DNA from: Hydnum rufescens UP504
Lineage: Eukaryota; Basidiomycota; Agaricomycetes; Cantharellales; Hydnaceae
Length of the DNA: 16,273 bases
Reading direction: 5' to 3'
Assembly (NCBI GenBank): GCA_014904985.1
Contig: MU128932.1
Span: forward strand, 89,946-106,218
The translations under genes and the position numbers were made by a program. Of the stretch, positions 8,117 to 16,273 are shown one piece after another (position 1 is the first letter of the stretch; each line of letters opens with the position of its first letter). The notes beneath the pieces were generated by a model that worked only from the letters and a program-made list of their open reading frames with translations, did no database searches and was not told the DNA's origin.

Positions 8117-8673
8117 TGTTAACGCCCATCAGACCAGTCAACTTGGGGTCCAAGTCAGTTGGTACTTGCTTTTATATCAGTTGACAATACGATATCGATA
8201 TCTACCCTCTTTGGTGGATCCGCTACTTCCCTCTGTCCATGGTTCTCTCATTCATAGAGTGTGAACCTGATCTTCATGCTAGGATTCTATCTGAGCTTGT
8301 TGACTATGATAAGGCATGCGAGATTGCCTTGTGTAATTCAATTGTGATGGGTCGTGAACTCTGGCTACAGTGTGTATCCCACAAGCATATTGAAGTGTAC
8401 TGAGAATGTGATCTTGTCTTCCCCAGCCCCACGAAGGTTGGATGCTGTGAACTAGGACTTGTTGGTCTGTGTGACCTTGAGCTGAACTGCGTGACCTGGG
8501 TCTGAAAAAGTGAAAGGTCTGACTTTGGGCCGGTCTGACCTTGGTGTCGCAGTCCTCAAGCTGGACTTATGACTGCTGAAATCCTGGTCTGTCATTCCAA
8601 AGATGTAATACACAGAGCTGGTAGGCTTTACACCTCAGTCAATGCCTTGAATCTATCCTCACTCAACTTAACA
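8117..8673. mobile_element. Candidate solo LTR, about 557 bp
   Basis: Begins TGTTAAC and ends CTTAACA, the short TG..CA inverted termini typical of LTR retrotransposons. The interior is non-coding, with a TATA-like gcttttatatc near 8168 and a pyrimidine-rich 3' end. It sits between two SDR units that are otherwise duplicates of each other, as expected for an insertion. The expected 5-bp target duplication is not convincing (gatgc left, attgc right). No internal gag-pol or second LTR is seen. Confidence 0.35.
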
Positions 8674-9165
8674 ATTGCCAACAGTACACCAATTACTATA
8701 TTGTACATGTACTTCCCCTTACTCGGGGTCGCGTGTTTCATTTGATGGGTCATGTGTTCTCGGTAGGTGGGGTCGCGGGCTTTGTTTGGCAGTTGCGTGC
8801 TTCATTCGGAGGGGTCGAAGGTTTGAGGTTTTGATTGGTTGGGGGTTGGTGCAGGCTGTGCTTTCAGATGAGAACCCAGGTTAATAAATAATATGTTAGT
8901 GCAAAAAGAAAAGAAAAGAAAAGAAAAGACAGGCAAAAGGAGCGGCACAGGCAGCTTCTTTTGCATGATTGTACTTGTATACTTACCGCTAAAACCGAGT
9001 ATCTGTTTCACCCAGCCATTTGGCGAGGAATTTATAGTCCTGCCAGCAATCATTGAAATTCCGCGTCTATCTCGCGTGCCGGACGAGACATACAACACAG
9101 CTTGTTACGATTAAAAAAATTCTATCTTCAAGAACAAGGGGAAGCTAGGCGCCGAGAATTTATCC
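8674..9165. other. Spacer and 3' flank of copy C
   Basis: Bases 8700-8880 are G/T-rich with recurring ggggtcgcg and ggtcg phrases but no gene. A pentanucleotide repeat follows at 8903-8929. From about 8990 the sequence parallels the 3' flanks of copies B and D (tttcacccagcca, ggcgaggaattta), marking the edge of the duplicated unit. Confidence 0.45.
8903..8929. repeat. (AAAAG)5 microsatellite
   Basis: Five consecutive AAAAG units, just downstream of the candidate LTR and outside the duplicated SDR unit. Confidence 0.85.
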
Positions 9166-10678
9166 CTAATCACTGGCGGCAGTGAGATATCCATCCTTCA
9201 CCAACTGTTCACCCAGATCCCTGATCGACGTTTCGAACGTGTGATACCTGAAGTCGGGCCACAGCCCAATGCCTTCGCGGTCGAGGTGGCACTGGGCGTC
9301 TTCTGTTTACCAGCGCCCCTCGTCGTCTTTCCTGGAGCATTCACATTCGGGAATCCCGCGCTGTTGAATATGTCATAGACGTCTTGCCACGCGAACGAAT
9401 CTGCCACGCATACCATAACAACAGCGAATGAGTACAAAGACACTGAACGGGTTCATGAAGAACCCAACACGCCGGGCCACACGGGGATCCCCAAGGGATG
9501 GACTCACCTGTAGCGGTGAGCACTCGCTCGCCACCGGCATCCGGGTTTTCGAGGGCCAACACGTGGATATCAGCCGTGTCGCGGACGTCAGCGGAGTCGC
9601 CAGCGTAGGCGCCGGATGTATCTGAGCGGTTCAAGACGTTGTCCAACAGCAGGCCAGGGCTGCTACCAAAGCTGGGCTTCCCTGGCTGATGAATGCGCGT
9701 GCGGGTATGATCACGCAGTCAGCACGCATGATTTATTTCTTGTTTCTCGCGATGGCTTCACGTACTTTGTGGACATACGGTCCCCAAATAAAGGGCGGAA
9801 GTATGGTGACCAGATCCCACGAGGGTTTCTGTTCTTTAACCCATGCCCACGAGGATTGCTCGGCATAGGTCTTACTAGCGGCATACACCGTTGACGGGTG
9901 GGTATCCTTTCCTAGAGCCTCGAACTGTGTGGTAGCCTGGGTATTCCACACAGTCTATCCACAGACATCGTAACATCGTATCAGTGTAGATCCATGCGAA
10001 GTAACTAGTTGACGCGCAAATGAAGCAACTTGCCTCGTCACGGACCCTCTTGCCGTCTCTCTCAATGGTTGCACCTACCGCGGCGCTAGAGGATGTGAGC
10101 ACGATGCGTTTGATGTTCTTTCCATACTTGTGCGCGCTTTCTAAAATTCCTAGAGCTCCACGAATGGCGGGGCGCAGGACCTCTGTTTGGAATGCCAGAC
10201 GCTTGATCACTAAACGTGCTGATGTACCATACGTGGATGATGGGGTAAGGATTTGGTACCTTGGGGATCGTCCCAGTTGAATATCACAGGAGAGGCGGCA
10301 TGGATGATACCGTCCACGTCTTTCACGGCCTCGTCGTATGCGCCGTCCTGACGGGGCGTGCGTGAGTCTTTCTTTTCGGGGAGAGAACTTGTCCGTAGAA
10401 ACGAAATGACACCTTCTCGATCACCGGGATGAGGACGTAGGATACTTTGCCCTGATACTCAGGGAATCGATTGACAATGAATTGTCCATGAGCGTCAGTC
10501 CGGACGCTGCAAACAGAAGACGACCCCTCAGACGGTTTACTCAATATAAACCACGATGATGAAAGCCGTACGCAGCGACGACAGAATATCCACGATCGAC
10601 AGCACGCTTCACGATCCAAGCGCCGATATAGCCAGATCCCCCGGTAATAAGGAGCTTTCCAGAAGTGATAGCGACCAT
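9166..10678 (-). CDS. Copy C: extended SDR with C-terminal frameshift
   Basis: Exons are at 10572-10678, 10413-10506, 10260-10347, 10034-10182, 9766-9954, 9508-9685 and the last from 9400. The first six have exactly copy B's lengths, and the cofactor motif GGSGYIG, HAASPV, LTSSS and YAASK are intact. In the last exon, a run of four C (plus strand) in copy B is three at 9265-9267. This shifts the frame after residue TAKALG, and translation ends early at 9198. About 33 native residues, including the conserved RYHTFETSIRDLGEQL, are replaced by about 20 unrelated ones. In the original frame the stop would be at 9166. Intron 4 starts with GCAAGT, a textbook GC donor. Intron 6 is 107 nt against 83 in copy B. 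Either the enzyme has a damaged C-terminus or one base was miscalled. The substrate is unknown, as for copy B. Confidence 0.85.
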
Positions 10679-10717
10679 GTCTGGTAGTGAGGGAAAGGGA
10701 GCCGAACAACTGGTGCA

Positions 10718-10723
10718 TTTATA
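10718..10723 (-). promoter_or_regulatory. TATA box of copy C
   Basis: TATAAA on the minus strand, 40-45 bp before the ATG at 10678, in the same TATAAATGC context as copy B. Confidence 0.6.
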
Positions 10724-10815
10724 CTGAAATGCGTAAACGAACGCGTGACTTCGTCATAATAGCGTTTTCAACGCAAATGTATTTGTTGTGTAATCATCTC
10801 AGACCCGTCAACCCC

Positions 10816-11017
10816 TCAGATACTGGGCTGAGCGAGTGCCTTGGTCCGTATCGTGTTCGATCACTGCTTTGAACGCTGAAGTAACGACCGAGCTTAGGGT
10901 AAGTCGGCGCTGTCACACCGGATAATCGAAACCCGTGGCCCGAACCCGCATGCGGTTGCGTGGCCTTGCCGAGACACCTATTTCTTTCTTGTCAGGAAGA
11001 CGTCACGCTGCGCGTGA
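10816..11017 (-). promoter_or_regulatory. Conserved upstream block of copy C with palindrome
   Basis: Counterpart of 7851-7991. The block 10816-10895 is nearly the same as before copy B. About 70 extra bases (about 10920-10995) then separate it from the palindrome TCACGC-TGC-GCGTGA at 11003-11017. Beyond this point the B and C flanks no longer match. Confidence 0.45.
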
Positions 11018-11474
11018 TGGCTGCCTCGAAGAGACTAATTTCTTTCCTGATCCTCTGGCGCGGTTGGATTTCTCCAGACGCAGGTTCGTACAACAAACCC
11101 GTATACACTCATGCCAACAGTGATCGAGCATGTCTTGGAAACCAGTTGCAGCATCTTGACCCAGCTTACTGTGTTGGAGCTACCCTTGAATTGGCAGCCC
11201 GCGCGCGGTATAAAACAGAGAATTCCTCCACTACCACACTGATGCATTGCGTCATGCTTGATGACGTACAGTATCCTTAGCCGCAGTTACCCCCCACTTG
11301 TGGGTCTCATTCGGCCAATCATTGGGAAGTGATTCAGACGCAACTTGGACGGTTACTTCTGCATCGGAAGATCCAAATGTAGAAAAAGACAGTCGGCTGG
11401 TGCCGGGTCCATCACATAATACGCAGGCACAACGACAGGGCTGTATACTAAAGTATGCTATATTATGAGGTCAA

Positions 11475-11693
11475 ATGTTTGCAAGCTTGCGTATGTCTCG
11501 AGGTTTAGGTGCTGCTTTCAGGCAACTGCTACGGTCGGCATCACCTCTTTACATAAATACCATAGCTCGATCGGGTATAAAGCGGGAATCCCCGACTTGT
11601 TTTTTTTTGGATTGCGAACCATCTGTCTACATATTTTCTGCCGCCCCCAAAGAAATGTCCGATTGCCCTCGTCGTATTGCTTGCGTTCCTTAG
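11475..11693 (+). CDS. Small ORF, presequence-like start, doubtful
   Basis: The first 30 residues (MFASLRMSRGLGAAFRQLLR and on) are rich in Arg, Ser, Ala and Leu with no acidic residue, as in a mitochondrial targeting presequence. The rest is Cys/Pro-rich and unrecognised. An intron from GTATAAAG (about 11575) to CCCAAAG (about 11652) would rejoin the same terminal residues in frame and give about 46 codons. No family is recognised and the ORF may be chance. Confidence 0.15.
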   Translation: MFASLRMSRGLGAAFRQLLRSASPLYINTIARSGIKRESPTCFFLDCEPSVYIFSAAPKEMSDCPRRIACVP

Positions 11694-12204
11694 GGCGTAG
11701 TAACAGGGGGGGCCGCCGCACTTTCTGGGATTCGACATGCGACACTGGGTCCAGTTCCCAACGCGTACTTCGCAGAAAGAACTCTTCTTGGGTGATGAGC
11801 GTGAACCCTGGCTCCCCTTTCCTTTGTAGGCATGCATGTGCTCCTTGTTTTTATGCTTTGCCAGCTCTCTTTTGGTTACGGTGTGGGCCGTCGACAGCCG
11901 GAGCGAACCTCCGCCCCACCACCTGTTCTGTTGCATGTGCTTCATATTAGGCAACTGAAGAATGTACAGTAGATGATTGGCGGTTGATCAGATTATAAGG
12001 AAGGAGGACTTCATTCTCCCCTTCTCGTATTGTGTGATCATATCGATCGATGTTTACTGTTGTTCTCTGCTCTGCCACTCTGTCTGTGTCTGTGGAGGGA
12101 AGGGGAGTATGTAAGTGGAGTCTGAAGCAGGGATTCCCCATGCCAATCATCCTCTAATGTCTCGTTGCCATATGTGCAATTCGTTCCCTTTGTATATATG
12201 CCCA

Positions 12205-12222
12205 GAGGTAGAGGTAGAGGTA
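12205..12222. repeat. (GAGGTA)3 microsatellite
   Basis: Three perfect GAGGTA units just before the edge of the duplicated SDR unit (12231). Confidence 0.85.
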
Positions 12223-12385
12223 AGAACACGTCGGTAGCGGCGACAGCAACTCTAGAACCGGTATGTGTTCACTTGGCGAGGAATTATAGTCCTGGAAGAA
12301 ACATGTGACACAGCTTGGCACGATTATAATAAAAAACGTTTTTTTTTTCAAGAACAAGGGAAAGCTAGGCGCTGACGGTCTACCC

Positions 12386-13899
12386 CTAATCACTGACGGT
12401 AGTGAGATATCCATCCTTCACCAACTGTTCGCCCAGATCCCTGATCGACGACTCGAACGTGTGATACCTGAAGTCGGGCCACAACTTGACTGCCTTTCGC
12501 GGTCGAGGTGGCACTGGGCGTCTTCTGTTTACCAGCGCCCCTTGTCGTCTTCCCTGGAACATTTACATTCGGGAATCCCGCGCTGTGGAATATGTCGTAG
12601 ATATCTTGCCACGCGAAGGAATCTGCCACGCATACCATAACGACAGGAATGAGTACAAAGACACGGACGGGTTCATGAAGAAATCCAACACGCCGGGCCA
12701 CGCGGGGACCCCTAGGGAATAACTCACCTGTACTGACGAGCACTCGCTCACCACCGGCATCCGGGTTCTCGAGGGCCAACACGTGGATATTAGCCGTGTC
12801 GCGGACGTCGCAGGAGTCGTCATAGTTGGCGCCGGATGTATCTGGGCGGGTAAAGATGCGGTCCAACAGCAGGCCAGGGCTGCTGCCAAAGTGGGGCTTC
12901 GCCGGCTGATGAATGCGCATGCGGATATGATCGTGCAGTCAGCACGCATGGTTTATTTTCGTTCTCGCATTGGCTTGACGAACCTGGTGGATATACGGTC
13001 CCCAAATAAAGGGTGGAAGTATGGTAACCAGATCCCACGAGGGTTTCTGTTCTTTAATCCATGCCCACGAGGATTGCTCGGCATAGGTTTTACTAGCGGC
13101 ATACACCATCGCCGGGTTGGTATCCTTTCCTAGAGCCTCGAACTGTGTGGTAGCTGGGGTATTCCACACAGTCTATCCACAAAAATCATAATCTCGTATC
13201 AGTATAGATCATGCGAGGGTAACTAGTTGAGATGTGAGTGAAGCAACTCGCCTCGTCGCGAACCCTCTTGCCGTCTCTCTCAATAGCGTCGCCTACCGCG
13301 GCGATAGAGGATGTGAGCACGATGCGCTTGATGTTCTTTCCAAACTTGTGCGCGCTTTCTAAAATTCCTAGAGCTCCACGAATCGCGGGGCGCAGAACCT
13401 CTATTTGGAATGCCAGACGCTTGATCACTAAACGTGTTGATGTACCATACGTGGATGGCGGGGTAAGGATTCGGTACCTTGGGGGTCGTCCCACTTGAAT
13501 ACCACAGGAGAGGCAGCATGGAATGATAGCGTCCACGTCTTTCACGGCCTCATCGTATGCACCATCCTGGAAGAGCGTGAGTGAGTCTTTCTTTTCGGGG
13601 AGTGAGAAATCTGTCCGTAGAATTAAACGACACCTTCTCGATTGCCGGGACGAGGACGTAGGATACTTTGCCCTGATACTCAGGGAATCGATTGACAAGG
13701 AATTGTCCATGAGCGTCAGTCCGGACGCTGTAAGCAGAAGACGACCCCTCAGACGGTCTACTCAATATAAATAACGATGATGGAAGACCTACGCAGCAAC
13801 GACAGAATATCCACGATCGACGGCACTCTTCACGATCCAAGCACCGACGTAGCCAGATCCCCCAGTGATAAGGAGCTTTCCAGAAGTGATAGCGACCAT
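12386..13899 (-). pseudogene. Copy D: SDR with two 1-base insertions
   Basis: Exons are at 13793-13899, 13634-13727, 13478-13566, 13252-13400, 12984-13172, 12728-12905 and 12386-12622. Two are one base too long: exon 3 (89 instead of 88, an extra A near 13522) and exon 7 (237 instead of 236, an extra T in the run 12495-12497). Each breaks the frame. Otherwise all splice sites and motifs are kept: GGSGYVG, LTSS, YAASK, DVRD, GGER, and a GC donor in intron 4. The exon-6 segment reads GANYDDSCDVRD where B and C have GAYAGDSADVRD. The start ATG at 13899 matches B and C. No TATAAA is seen; a TA-repeat at 13939-13950 occupies that place. As read it is a pseudogene, but both insertions are in short runs and could be base-calling errors, making this a third full-length reductase gene. 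Confidence 0.85.
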
Positions 13900-14925
13900 G
13901 TCTGATGCCAGCGAGGGGGGAAGAGAGGCTGCATTTCTAAATATATATATAATGACGATGATGATGAAATCAAATTGAAGTGCACATCCGTGCCAATAAG
14001 GCGTAGCCTATAATAGGTGAACCGGTATCCGGGGGTCGCTGAAACCCCGCACGGGCTCCGTGAATTTGTATTACTATGAAAGGCAATATCCCACAGCCCG
14101 GAATTAGCCATGACGACGAAAACGACTCCGCTGAGCTCCTCATACCTCCTGCGTGCTATGTCTCAACTATACGGTGCAAAATGAAAAAGCTTCTGTTTTG
14201 TATCGGTGACACGCAGTTTTTTTGCTGTTCTTTTTAGTGATCGAAGCCCATTTTGTCCCCAAAATCCCGGAATTTAGATCTTTTGGTCAAACTGGTTTCA
14301 AATAACCGGAACTGGGATCGCTTCACCTAGGGGTCGCATGGGTCCTCGTATAATAATTATAAGACAAATGAACTGTTTGTCCTCACCTTCTGATTGGTTC
14401 GCTGCATGCCATTTGGGCCATCGCCTCGGCATTCTTCGCCCGGTATCTTCTCTTTTGTTGGGGGGGGGGAGTTTCATGTTCTGTTCTATGTCCCTCCTCG
14501 ACTCATGCGGCTGTCAGACACCTGATAGACATGAACGTCTCAGAAATAACATCCGGGTCACGCTATCCCCGCCGGATTCGGCCCTAGGGCCCTGGTCCCT
14601 CAGGTAAGCTATGCACTGACTGGAATTCCAGCTTGATAGGAGGTTAGCTGCGGATTTTGATTAAGCAATCTGCACTAGAATTCACCTTCGATACCGCAAG
14701 ACCTAAATAATGCTAGGTCTCGTCTTGCGCACTGCTGAGGTTACGTAAACAACCAAGTCAACTTAAGAGTGCTAGGGATGTCACGTGTCATTACGTAATC
14801 TCTGTCACAGCCCGGATCTGGCGCTATCACCTCAAGGAGGGCGTGACACACCTGCGACTGATTCGCGTGGACATGACGATGAAAACAAAATTTTGTTTCA
14901 AGAGCAAGAGGTGCCGAGTATTTAA
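13900..14925. other. Region upstream of copy D, non-coding
   Basis: Contains a (TA)n stretch at 13941-13951 followed by GATGAT repeats, a run of ten G at 14460-14469, and the TTACGTAA/CACGTG cluster at 14741-14798. Open frames on both strands exist, but indels between the two palindrome arms change their frames, so they are not conserved coding sequence. The first 40-50 bp before the ATG resemble copies B and C; farther upstream they do not. Confidence 0.5.
14741..14798. promoter_or_regulatory. Two TTACGTAA sites flanking CACGTG
   Basis: Perfect TTACGTAA palindromes at 14741-14748 and 14791-14798, with CACGTG at 14782-14787. TTACGTAA-type sites bind bZIP (Yap/ATF-like) factors and CACGTG binds bHLH factors in fungi. 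They lie about 850-900 bp before copy D's start and are all repeated in the right arm at 15300-15307, 15311-15316 and 15352-15359. Function is inferred only. Confidence 0.35.
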
Positions 14926-15069
14926 CTACTGACGGCAGGTAAGATGTCCATCCTTCACCAACTGTTCACCCATTTCCCTGATCGACGTCTCGAACGTGTG
15001 ATACCTGAAGTCGGGCCATAGCCTCAATACCTTCGCGGTCGAAGTGACCGTGGGCGCCTTGAGCGCAGC
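14926..15069 (-). pseudogene. Copy E: last-exon fragment of a fifth SDR
   Basis: The minus strand matches exon 7 of copies B-D: TSTAK, then LWPDFRYHTFETSIREMGEQ and LVKDGHL. The frame is open from the fold of the palindrome to a TAG at 14926-14928. An extra base near 14938 changes the last residues to TCRQ, where B has TAVSD. Exons 1-6 are missing: the sequence is cut at the palindrome centre, where the reversed copy begins. The piece shows that the array once continued to the right. Confidence 0.85.
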
Positions 15070-15177
15070 GTATATGAGGCTATGGCCCACTTCAGGTATC
15101 ACACGTTCGAGACGTCGATCAGGGAAATGGGTGAACAGTTGGTGAAGGATGGACATCTTACTGCCGTCAGTAGTTAA
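15070..15177 (+). pseudogene. Mirror copy of the copy E fragment
   Basis: Reverse-complement counterpart of 14926-15030. Here the end reads LTAVSS followed by TAA at 15175-15177, close to the TAVSD ending of B. However, one G is missing in the stretch matching WPDF (near 15089), which breaks the frame. Each arm thus keeps the consensus where the other has an indel. Confidence 0.8.
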
Positions 15178-16201
15178 ATACTTGGCACCTCTTGCTCTTG
15201 AAACAAAAATTTGTTTTTCATCGTCATGTCCACGCGAATCAGTCGCAGGTGTGTCACCCTCCTTGAGGTGATAGCGCCAGATCCGGGCTGTGACAGAGAT
15301 TACGTAATGACACGTGACATCCCTAGGACTCTTAAAGTTGACCTTGGTTGTTTACGTAACCTCAGCAGTGCGCAAGACGAGACCTAGCATTATTTAGGTC
15401 TTGCGGTATCGAAGGTGAATTCTAGTGCAGATTGCTTAATCAAAATCCGCAGCTAACCTCCTATCAAGCTGGAATTCCAGTCATGGCATAGCTTACCTGA
15501 GGGACCAGGGCCCTAGGGCCGAATCCGGCGGGGATAGCGTGACCCCGGATGTTATTTCTGAGACGTTCATGTCTATCAGGTGTCTGACAGCCGCATGAGT
15601 CGAGAGGGACATAGAACAGAACATGAAACTCCCCCCCCCCAACAAAAAGAAGATACCGGGCGAAGAATGCCGAGGCGATGCCCAAATGGCATGCAGCGAA
15701 CCAATCAGAAGGTGAGGACAAACAGTTCATTTGTCTTATAATTATTATAGTGAGGACCCATGCGACCCCTAGGTGAAGCGATCCCAGTTCCGGTTATTTG
15801 AAACCAGTTTGACCAAAAGATCTAAATTCCGGGATTTTGGGGACAAAATGGGCTTCGATCACTAAAAAAGAACAGCAAAAAAACTGCGTGTCACCGATAC
15901 AAAACAGAAGCTTTTTTCATTTTGCACCGTATAGTTGAGACATAGCACGCAGGAGGTATGAGGAGCTCAGCGGAGTCGTTTTCGTCGTCATGGCTAATTC
16001 CGGGCTGTGGGATATTGCCTTTCATAGTAATACAAATTCACGGAGCCCGTGCGGGGTTTCAGCGACCCCCGGATACCGGTTCACCTATTATAGGCTACGC
16101 CTTATTGGCACGGATGTGCACTTCAATTTGATTTCTCATCACATCGTCATTATATATATATTTAGAAATGCACCTCTCTTCCCCTCTCGCTGGCATCAGC
16201 C

Positions 16202-16273
16202 ATGGTCGCTATCACTTCTGGAAAGCTCCTTATCACTGGGGGATCTGGCTACGTCGGTGCTTGGATCGTGAAT
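16202..16273 (+). CDS. Copy D': start of mirror SDR gene, partial
   Basis: Twenty-four codons from the ATG at 16202 encode the same N-terminus as copy D, with SGKLLITGGSGYVGAWIV (Rossmann GxxGxxG). Only the last codon differs (AAT for AAG). The gene is cut by the window edge, before the expected first intron. The start context is CCATGG instead of ACATGG in copies B-D. Whether a full gene exists depends on whether the palindrome is real. Confidence 0.75.
   Translation, partial: MVAITSGKLLITGGSGYVGAWIVN

Larger units (their letters stand above)
11018..12230. other. Long spacer between copies C and D
   Basis: No gene is firmly supported. GGTATAAAACAG at about 11208 looks like a core promoter, but only a 13-codon frame follows. 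A second TATAAA is at about 11577. A weak small-gene candidate at 11475-11693 is listed separately. A longer plus-strand frame at 11465-11950 and minus-strand frames overlap it without motifs. A hexanucleotide repeat sits at 12205-12222. The region is absent from the B-C spacer, so the two spacers have different origins. Confidence 0.35.
13828..15030. repeat. Left arm of large inverted repeat
   Basis: Reverse complement of 15070-16273 over its whole length. Sums of paired coordinates stay at 30100-30101, so indels nearly cancel. It contains the start of copy D, its upstream region and the tail of copy E. By hand I count 25-30 differences between the arms, about three quarters of them single-base indels. 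Several blocks of 60-180 bp are identical, for example 13981-14160 and 14641-14700. Confidence 0.95.
15070..16273. repeat. Right arm of large inverted repeat
   Basis: Mirror of 13828-15030 across a 39-bp spacer (15031-15069) that is itself exon-7 sequence of copy E. It runs to the window edge, so its true length is unknown. The arm repeats the non-coding region, the regulatory cluster, and the start of the copy D gene. Confidence 0.95.

Noticed and set aside
13830..14111. 93-codon frame (-) also present at 15990-16271 (+)
   Set aside because: It overlaps the true exon 1 of copy D in a different frame and has no motif. It is conserved only because the arms are nearly identical.
14338..14607. 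89-codon open frame (+), with a related 88-codon frame at 15464-15730 (-)
   Set aside because: They are mirror images in the two palindrome arms, but arm indels shift their frames so the products diverge after short stretches. Real coding sequence would keep the frame.
13828..16273. Palindrome as an inverted-repeat transposon
   Set aside because: The arms contain gene parts (start of copy D, end of copy E) in their normal array order, not transposon termini or a transposase.

Overview
The window looks like an intron-dense fungal chromosome segment. Coding exons are interrupted by short introns of about 60-110 nt with GT..AG or GC..AG borders. The genes most resemble Agaricomycete (basidiomycete) families. 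I cannot fix the genus; a Rhizoctonia-like species is only a guess. All family assignments come from reading motifs, not from a search.

The dominant content is a same-strand (minus) array of paralogous extended short-chain dehydrogenase/reductases of the dihydroflavonol-reductase / GRE2 / fungal D-lactaldehyde-dehydrogenase type. Copy A (483-1118) keeps only exons 1-4 and is a decayed pseudogene. Copy B (6275-7751) is fully intact: seven exons total exactly 1041 nt and encode 346 residues. Copy C (9166-10678) has the same structure but lost one base in the last exon. Copy D (12386-13899) carries two single-base insertions. A fifth copy, E, survives only as a last-exon fragment at 14926-15069. 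Exon lengths are identical between copies (107, 94, 88, 149, 189, 178, 236 nt), so each one-base change shows up directly as a length difference.

The right end is a large inverted repeat. The arm 13828-15030 returns in reverse complement at 15070-16273 around a 39-bp spacer, and the fold lies inside the last exon of copy E. The right arm therefore ends in a second, plus-strand copy of the D gene start (16202-16273), cut by the window edge. The two arms differ mostly by single-base indels. This could be a young palindrome, but it also fits a fold-back sequencing or assembly chimera.

Between copies A and B lies a repeat-rich interval: AAGTC-rich repeats, a 331-bp hairpin MITE with TA target duplication (2976-3306), an unrecognised stretch (2371-2900), and one unrelated plus-strand gene (about 3887-5106). 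That gene encodes a Ser/Thr-rich, single-pass membrane protein with a proline-rich cytoplasmic tail and a frame break before the membrane segment. B and C are separated by a candidate solo LTR (8117-8673). B and C share an upstream block with a TATA box and a 15-bp palindrome. The left edge holds a phased array of C-tracts.

The SDR paralogs would all act as soluble NAD(P)H-dependent carbonyl reductases. Nothing in the window identifies their substrate or ties the membrane-protein gene to them.
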